DNA of 9,832 bases from positions 1 to 9,832 of the forward strand of contig JAEDMD010000064.1 in assembly GCA_016303195.1 (NCBI GenBank), written 5' to 3'. Both the position numbers and the translations under genes were made by a program. This document shows, in pieces, positions 5,385 through 9,832 of the stretch. Numbering within the stretch: the stretch's first letter is position 1; each line of letters begins with the position of its first letter. The notes under the pieces were generated by a model that was given only the letters and a program-made list of their open reading frames with translations, did no database searches and was not told the origin of the DNA. Source of the stretch: Oscillospiraceae bacterium. Its GTDB lineage: Bacteria; Bacillota; Clostridia; Oscillospirales; Ruminococcaceae.

Positions 5385-7817
5385 ATGAAAAAGCCATTTT
5401 CGATATTTATTGCCGCTCTCATGCTGACCCTCTCAGCTAACGGCATCATTCCCGATAAAACCAATGCCGCCGATGTCAAATTCACTCACAAGGAGTGGAG
5501 CGGAAAAGACGGCACAGAAGATGTTTTCGCTGTCAATCGTGAAGCGGCTTCCGTCAATCCCGTACCCTTTCAGGACGATGAATCCGCTGTAAATGCAGTA
5601 TGGGACTACAATGCACGTGAAAAATCCGACTATCTGCAAATGCTCACGGGTGCTGATGAGGACTGGGAGCTTACTGTTGTACAGAATGAGGACAAAGCCG
5701 CACCTTTCAGATGGGGCGGGTTCATGAATGCTGATTACAAGGGTCAGCCCGGCGATGGCTGGAAAACCGTTCAGCTCCCAAAAAGCTGGACTTGTCAGGA
5801 TTTCGACTTCCCTATCTATGCTAATGTTGTAATGCCGTGGCAGAGCAAATATAATCAGTGGGTATCATGCCCGAATGCTCCGACTAATTACAATCCTGTC
5901 GGACTTTACCGCAAGAAGTTCACTCTCGACAGCTCAATGAAAGGAAACGGCAGACGTACATATATCCAGTTCGACGGTGTTGAATCCGCTTACTATGTTT
6001 ATGTCAACGGCAAAGAAGTCGGTTACAGTGAGGACACTTTCAGCCCTCACCGCTTCGATATCACCGATTACCTCAAGGACGGCGAGAACATCCTTGCTGT
6101 TGAAGTTCACAAGTTCTGCGACGGTACATGGTTCGAGGGTCAGGATATGATCTATGACGGCGGTATCTTCCGTGATGTTTTCCTCGTAAGCAGTCCTGAT
6201 GTCCAGATAAGTGACTATACAGTCCGCACCGATCTCGACAATACATATACAAATGCCGAATTACAGCTCAGCATCGACGTTAAGAATACCACAGGCAACA
6301 CTCTCAGCGTATGGACTGTCGAAGCTGACGCTTATGACGAGGAGGGCAACAACATCCTTAATGGCGCTTCCGCTAAAGTTGACAAGGTCAACGGCTGGAA
6401 CAAGGGAACTTTCAGCATCAAAACAAATGTGATCTCCCCGAAGCTGTGGTCTGCCGAAACTCCGAATATCTACGCTCTCGTTCTCACTCTCAAAGACGAT
6501 AAGGGCAATGTAAAGGAAAAAGTCTCAACTCAGCTCGGTTTCCGTGAGATCGGCTATACACCGACAGAAGTTGACTGGGCTTACAAGGTCACTACAAAGC
6601 AGTGGCAGCCTATCACCATCAACGGCAAGCGCCTCCTCCTCAAAGGTGTAAACCGCCACGACACAGACCCGTTCAACGGCAAGGCTGTTCCGCAGGCTAC
6701 TATGGAGGAAGATGTCCGCCTCATGCAGCAGAATAACATCAATGCCATCCGTACTTCACATTACAGCAATGACTCTTATCTGTACTGGCTGTGCAACAAG
6801 TACGGTATGTACATGATGGGCGAGACAAATCTGGAGTGTCACGCTTTGCAGGACGGCAAGAACAATGACGCTAAGGCTAAGTTCTATGAACTGGCTATGG
6901 ACAGAACAGATACCGCTTATCAGCGCCTGAAAAACAATCCTGCCATCGTTTCATGGTCCATCGGCAACGAAATGGGTTACACAAGCAATCCAAGTGATGC
7001 CGGCGGTATGTTCAGAGATATGATCTGGTACTTCAAAAAGCATGACAACACCCGTCCTGTTCACAGTGAAGGTCAGGGCAACGCTATGGGCGTTGACATG
7101 GGAAGCAATATGTATCCCGGTTCTGACTGGGTAGGCGGTAACGGCGGTAACGGCAAGATCCCGTATGTTATGTGCGAATACGATCACGCTATGGGCAACT
7201 CCGTCGGCGCTCTCAAGGAATACTGGGATGCTATCCGTGCTAATCAGAATATGCTCGGCGGCTTCATCTGGGACTGGGTAGACCAGTCACGTGCAGTTCC
7301 GCTCACTAAAGTCAACGGCGGATGGGACTACTATTCGGAAAGCTATGCTCATTCTAATCTCTACTCAGACCTCAGCAAGGGCAAATATTTTGCTTACGGC
7401 GGTGACTGGGGCGACAATCCGAACGATAACAGCTTCTGCGAAAACGGCCTTATCTGCCCCGACAGAACCGAACAGCCCGAAGTCAAGGAAGTACGCTATC
7501 AGTATCAGAGCTTCTGGTTCTCTCCTGACGGAAATATGCTCAACGACAAGACTGTTTCTGTTTATAATGAGAATAATTTCCTTGACCTCAGTGAATTCGA
7601 TATCAACTGGAAACTGCTGAAAAACGGTGTTTCCGTTGACAGCGGAACTATCTCCGACGCTGAATGTGCGCCGCTTACAAAGGCAAAGATAAAAATTCCG
7701 TTCACTCTCCCCGAAAAGCACTACTCAGGCATGAATTCATCCTCGATATCTCAGTTGCGGCTAAAAATGCTCATTGTCTCCTCACGGCAGGAACTGAAAC
7801 TGCTTACGCTCAGATAA
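5385..7817 (+). CDS. GH2 beta-galactosidase, N-terminal fragment with full active site
   Basis: Residues 1-28 of this 810-residue frame are a signal peptide (cut after TNA). Residues about 90-270 are the sugar-binding jelly roll, ending in the LacZ-like 'EGQDMIYDGGIFRDV' stretch. About 275-385 is the Ig-like immunoglobulin sandwich, and 395-690 the TIM barrel. Family landmarks are GVNRHD (421-426), the metal-site pair E484/H486 (NLECH, equivalent to E416/H418 of E. coli LacZ), the acid/base E529 (SIGNEMG) and the nucleophile E598 (MCEYDHAMGNS). Residues from about 783 are out-of-frame. The start has a perfect AAGGAGGT at 5372-5379, 5 nt before the ATG. As translated, it would be exported but lack the last GH2 domain and the dockerin; LacZ homologues need that domain to complete the active site, so activity is doubtful. 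Confidence 0.85.
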   Translation: MKKPFSIFIAALMLTLSANGIIPDKTNAADVKFTHKEWSGKDGTEDVFAVNREAASVNPVPFQDDESAVNAVWDYNAREKSDYLQMLTGADEDWELTVVQNEDKAAPFRWGGFMNADYKGQPGDGWKTVQLPKSWTCQDFDFPIYANVVMPWQSKYNQWVSCPNAPTNYNPVGLYRKKFTLDSSMKGNGRRTYIQFDGVESAYYVYVNGKEVGYSEDTFSPHRFDITDYLKDGENILAVEVHKFCDGTWFEGQDMIYDGGIFRDVFLVSSPDVQISDYTVRTDLDNTYTNAELQLSIDVKNTTGNTLSVWTVEADAYDEEGNNILNGASAKVDKVNGWNKGTFSIKTNVISPKLWSAETPNIYALVLTLKDDKGNVKEKVSTQLGFREIGYTPTEVDWAYKVTTKQWQPITINGKRLLLKGVNRHDTDPFNGKAVPQATMEEDVRLMQQNNINAIRTSHYSNDSYLYWLCNKYGMYMMGETNLECHALQDGKNNDAKAKFYELAMDRTDTAYQRLKNNPAIVSWSIGNEMGYTSNPSDAGGMFRDMIWYFKKHDNTRPVHSEGQGNAMGVDMGSNMYPGSDWVGGNGGNGKIPYVMCEYDHAMGNSVGALKEYWDAIRANQNMLGGFIWDWVDQSRAVPLTKVNGGWDYYSESYAHSNLYSDLSKGKYFAYGGDWGDNPNDNSFCENGLICPDRTEQPEVKEVRYQYQSFWFSPDGNMLNDKTVSVYNENNFLDLSEFDINWKLLKNGVSVDSGTISDAECAPLTKAKIKIPFTLPEKHYSGMNSSSISQLRLKMLIVSSRQELKLLTLR

Positions 7818-9739
7818 AACTCGATTCTTCGGGAAGCTCGGTCAAGTATGACACAGGTGATGCTGTTGTTACTATCGTTGATACTCCCGATGCTTATGTT
7901 CCTACAAACAGCAGTAATGACTTCAATTTCTCCATCAACAAGCACACAGGTCTTATTGAGAAATACACATACAAAGGCGAAACTCTCATTGAGAACGGCC
8001 CTGCTCCGAATTTCTGGCGTGGCAACGTCGAAAATGATACAGGCTGGGGAGCAAAGGGAAGTTTCGATGCCGCATGGAAGAATGCAATGGACAATGCTCA
8101 GGTCATCGGCATGGAAACAGGCGACGGCGACAGCGGTTCAAAGACTGTTACTGCTCATCTCAACCTCCCGAAGGCAGGCAATACAAAGGTAAATATCACT
8201 TACACCATCTATCCGAACGGTCAGGTAAAGACTAATTTCAATGTTGATGCTACAAACGCAGGTCTTGGCAACTTCATCCGTGTCGGCTCTATCATGAAAC
8301 TCCCCGCAGGCTCTGAACAGCTTAGCTGGTACGGCAACAAGGACGAAAGTTTCAACGACAGAAAAACAGGCGGCCGTCAGGGTATCTGGGAAAGCACTGT
8401 TTCCGAGCAGTTCTTCCCTTATATGAAGGCTGATGACTGCGGAAACCTCACAGATGTCAAGTGGATATCCGTCAAGAACGAAAACAACAGCTCTGCACTC
8501 CTCGTTGCGGCTGAGAATACTGTTGAGGCAAGCGCTCTGCACTTCGCTCCGACCGATCTCCAGAACGCAGACCATGTTTACAAGCTGAAGCCGAGAAGCG
8601 AGACTATGCTCAGCATCGACTACGGCTCAATGGGCACAGGAAGCGCTACCTGCGGTCAGGCAACTCTTGAAAAGTATCGTCTGTCATCCAAGAAGCAGTA
8701 CAACTGGAGCTATACTATCATCCCTGTTGATTCTTCTTCAACAGGCAAACAGCTTTCAACTATCGCTGCAAAACTCCGCTCCAACGGCATTTCCGTACAG
8801 GATAAGAGTCAGAATGATCTGACTGTTCCAGTCAAAGCACCAGCAAAGTTCAAGACTACCAATAACGGCAATGCAGTTGCCGGTTCACTCTTCATACCTT
8901 CATCAAATGCTCTCGGAAAATCACTTCAGGGAAAGAATTCATTCACTATCGAAGCTAATATCGTTCCGACTGCTGACGAGGGATTCAACATGATCGCAGG
9001 CAAGGGCGACCACGCTATCGGTCTGCGTACCGAAAAGAATCTGCTTTACTTCTTCATCCACGCAGGCGGTCAGTGGAGAGCTGTTTCATGCAAGTGGGAC
9101 ACTTCCGCTTCAGCAGGCTGGATAGGAAAGATGCACCAGATAGCAGGTATTTACGATGCCGAAAACAACAAGATAAAGATCTACTGCGATGGCAAGATCG
9201 CCGCTGAAAAGGATACAGGCACAAATGAAGGCGTTACAGCTTCTTCATTCGATCTTACAATGGGCGCTTGCCCCGAAACAGGCAGAGGCTCAATGGCTGA
9301 CTTCTACGAATTCAGAGTTTACAGCAAGGCTCTCACATCCGCTGAACTTGCTTCACAGAATACCGCTTCTCCTGCATATGCTTCTGACAGCAGTGTTGTT
9401 CAGCTCTGGCTCGATTTCGATAATCTTGCAGAAGCCGCTCCTGTTGAAGATATCCCTGATGACGATGATCCGAAGGATGATGTTCCGGATCAGGATGTTC
9501 TTTACGGCGACGCAAACTGCGACGGCGAAGTTAAACTGAATGATGCCGTACTTATCATGCAGTCTCTTGCAAATCCTTCCAAATTCGGTATAAACGGCTC
9601 AGATGAGCTTCATATCACAAAGCAGGGCGAGTTTAATGCCGACGTTTGCGAACGTGGTACAAGCGGCATTACTAACAAGGATGCCCTCCAGATACAGAAA
9701 TTCAACCTCGGTCTTATCGACGATATTCTGAGCGAATAA
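7731..9739 (+). CDS. GH2 beta-galactosidase, C-terminal fragment with LamG and dockerin
   Basis: This frame is open from before 7664, but its first 22 residues (an ATG at 7664 with no ribosome-binding site) are out of frame for the family; real homology starts near 7733. It is not an independent gene. Using numbering from 7664, residues about 80-355 are the beta-galactosidase small-chain domain (PNFWRGNVENDTGWG corresponds to the NFWRAPTDND region). Residues about 405-590 are a LamG/concanavalin-like domain (FTIEANI, GWIGKMHQIAGIYD, ADFYEFRVYSKALTSAEL) that may bind a carbohydrate. About 591-612 is an Asp/Pro linker, and 613-686 the dockerin, with a normal first calcium loop D616-D627 and an insertion-bearing second half (NADVCERGTSGITNKDAL) that has Cys in place of the usual Asp at loop position 3. 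It ends in a TAA followed by a terminator. Confidence 0.82.
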
Positions 9740-9746
9740 ACAGTTG

Positions 9747-9774
9747 GGGCGGATATTATCCGCCCTTACTTTTT
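9747..9774 (+). terminator. Intrinsic terminator of the GH2 gene
   Basis: An 8-bp perfect stem GGGCGGAT/ATCCGCCC (9747-9754 with 9758-9765) with a 3-nt ATT loop is followed by TTACTTTTT. It starts 7 nt past the TAA stop. Confidence 0.92.
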
Positions 9775-9796
9775 CAGAGCAACAGCATTTACTTTT

Positions 9797-9823
9797 AAAA
9801 AATAATAAAACCGCCGAAGGCGG
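9797..9823 (-). terminator. Terminator of a minus-strand gene beyond the right edge
   Basis: On the minus strand a CCGCC/GGCGG stem closes around a UUCG-type tetraloop (CCGC-CTTCG-GCGG) and is followed by TTTTATTATTTTTT (9797-9810). It implies a convergent gene whose body lies to the right of the window. On the plus strand the stem is followed by CATTTCTGG, which is not a T-tract. Confidence 0.85.
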
Positions 9824-9832
9824 CATTTCTGG

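Larger units (their letters stand above)
5385..9739 (+). pseudogene. LacZ-like GH2 beta-galactosidase with LamG and dockerin, frameshifted
   Basis: The whole reading spans 4355 nt, one base short of a continuous gene of about 1451 residues. The order is signal peptide, GH2 sugar-binding domain, Ig-like domain, TIM barrel, second Ig-like domain, beta-galactosidase small-chain domain, LamG-like domain, acidic linker and C-terminal dockerin. The frame changes from the first part to the second at about 7730: up to EKHYSG the first frame fits GH2 proteins, and from EFILDISVAAK (7733 on) the second frame, one step back, does. Beyond that point the first frame runs 29 nonsense residues to a stop at 7815-7817. 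It would hydrolyse terminal beta-galactosides outside the cell, tethered by the dockerin to a scaffoldin. The shift is either a real mutation or a base-call error. Apart from it, no other lesion is seen. Confidence 0.85.

Noticed and set aside
7664..7732. ATG at 7664 as a true start of a separate downstream gene
   Set aside because: The first 22 residues do not fit the family, there is no Shine-Dalgarno site, and the region is translated in the other frame as a good continuation of the GH2 protein.
7680..7735. Programmed -1 ribosomal frameshift at the GH2 break
   Set aside because: I looked for an X XXY YYZ slippery heptamer in the zero frame (for example around ATA AAA ATT and CCC GAA AAG) and found none, nor a clear pseudoknot. 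A mutation or base-call error is simpler, though recoding is not excluded.
7733..7738. EcoRI site GAATTC at the frameshift as a cloning scar
   Set aside because: The flanking sequence on both sides belongs to the same GH2 protein, so a chimaeric join is not needed; a six-base site is expected by chance in a window of this size.
1..9832. CRISPR array, tRNA, rRNA, phage or insertion-sequence genes
   Set aside because: No regularly spaced repeats, no cloverleaf or rRNA-like sequence and no transposase, integrase or phage motifs were seen on either strand.

Overview
The window looks like a piece of chromosome from a fibre-degrading, anaerobic Ruminococcus (Bacillota; closest in feel to R. flavefaciens, R. 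champanellensis or R. albus). The main evidence is two large secreted glycoside hydrolases that carry dockerin modules, the docking parts of cellulosome enzymes. One of them is the long C-terminal dockerin type with an '...SGITNKDALQIQKF...' second half that is typical of ruminococci. Perfect Shine-Dalgarno boxes and sigma-A style promoters fit this placement. The species is an inference; no rRNA or other marker is present.

Layout from left to right. Positions 1-319 hold no confident gene: there is a hairpin at the far left, two short and doubtful open frames, then a roughly 40-nt motif followed by a GC-rich hairpin. Positions 320-754 (minus) encode a small AT-rich protein with two membrane segments, driven by a fully consensus extended -10 promoter at 820-848. 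A strong terminator (852-898) and a second, inverted copy of the 40-nt motif (about 898-939) follow. Positions 954-3842 (minus) encode a 962-residue exported enzyme with the order signal peptide, ricin-type CBM13, internal dockerin, GH43, bacterial Ig-like, second GH43. Just upstream on the same strand and 52 nt away, 3895-5028 encodes a cytoplasmic protein of unknown function, probably the first gene of a two-gene operon with the GH43 enzyme.

The 5038-5384 region is a divergent promoter region. One promoter (5123-5151) fires left into the operon through a leader with two hairpins. Another (5297-5325) fires right into a LacZ-like GH2 beta-galactosidase gene (5385-9739). That gene is broken: an N-terminal fragment with the complete active site (5385-7817) and a C-terminal fragment with the last beta-galactosidase domain, a LamG-like domain and the dockerin (ending at 9739) lie in different frames. 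Homology places the single frame change at about 7730. A terminator follows at 9747-9774, and an opposite-strand terminator at the right edge implies a convergent gene beyond the window.

Together the GH43 and GH2 enzymes suggest a small divergent locus for stripping arabinose and galactose side chains, for example of pectic arabinan and arabinogalactan, outside the cell. The substrate is inferred from family membership only. I found no phage, CRISPR, tRNA, rRNA or transposase gene. The most unusual items are the frameshifted beta-galactosidase, the duplicated pre-terminator motif and the unknown protein coupled to the GH43 enzyme.
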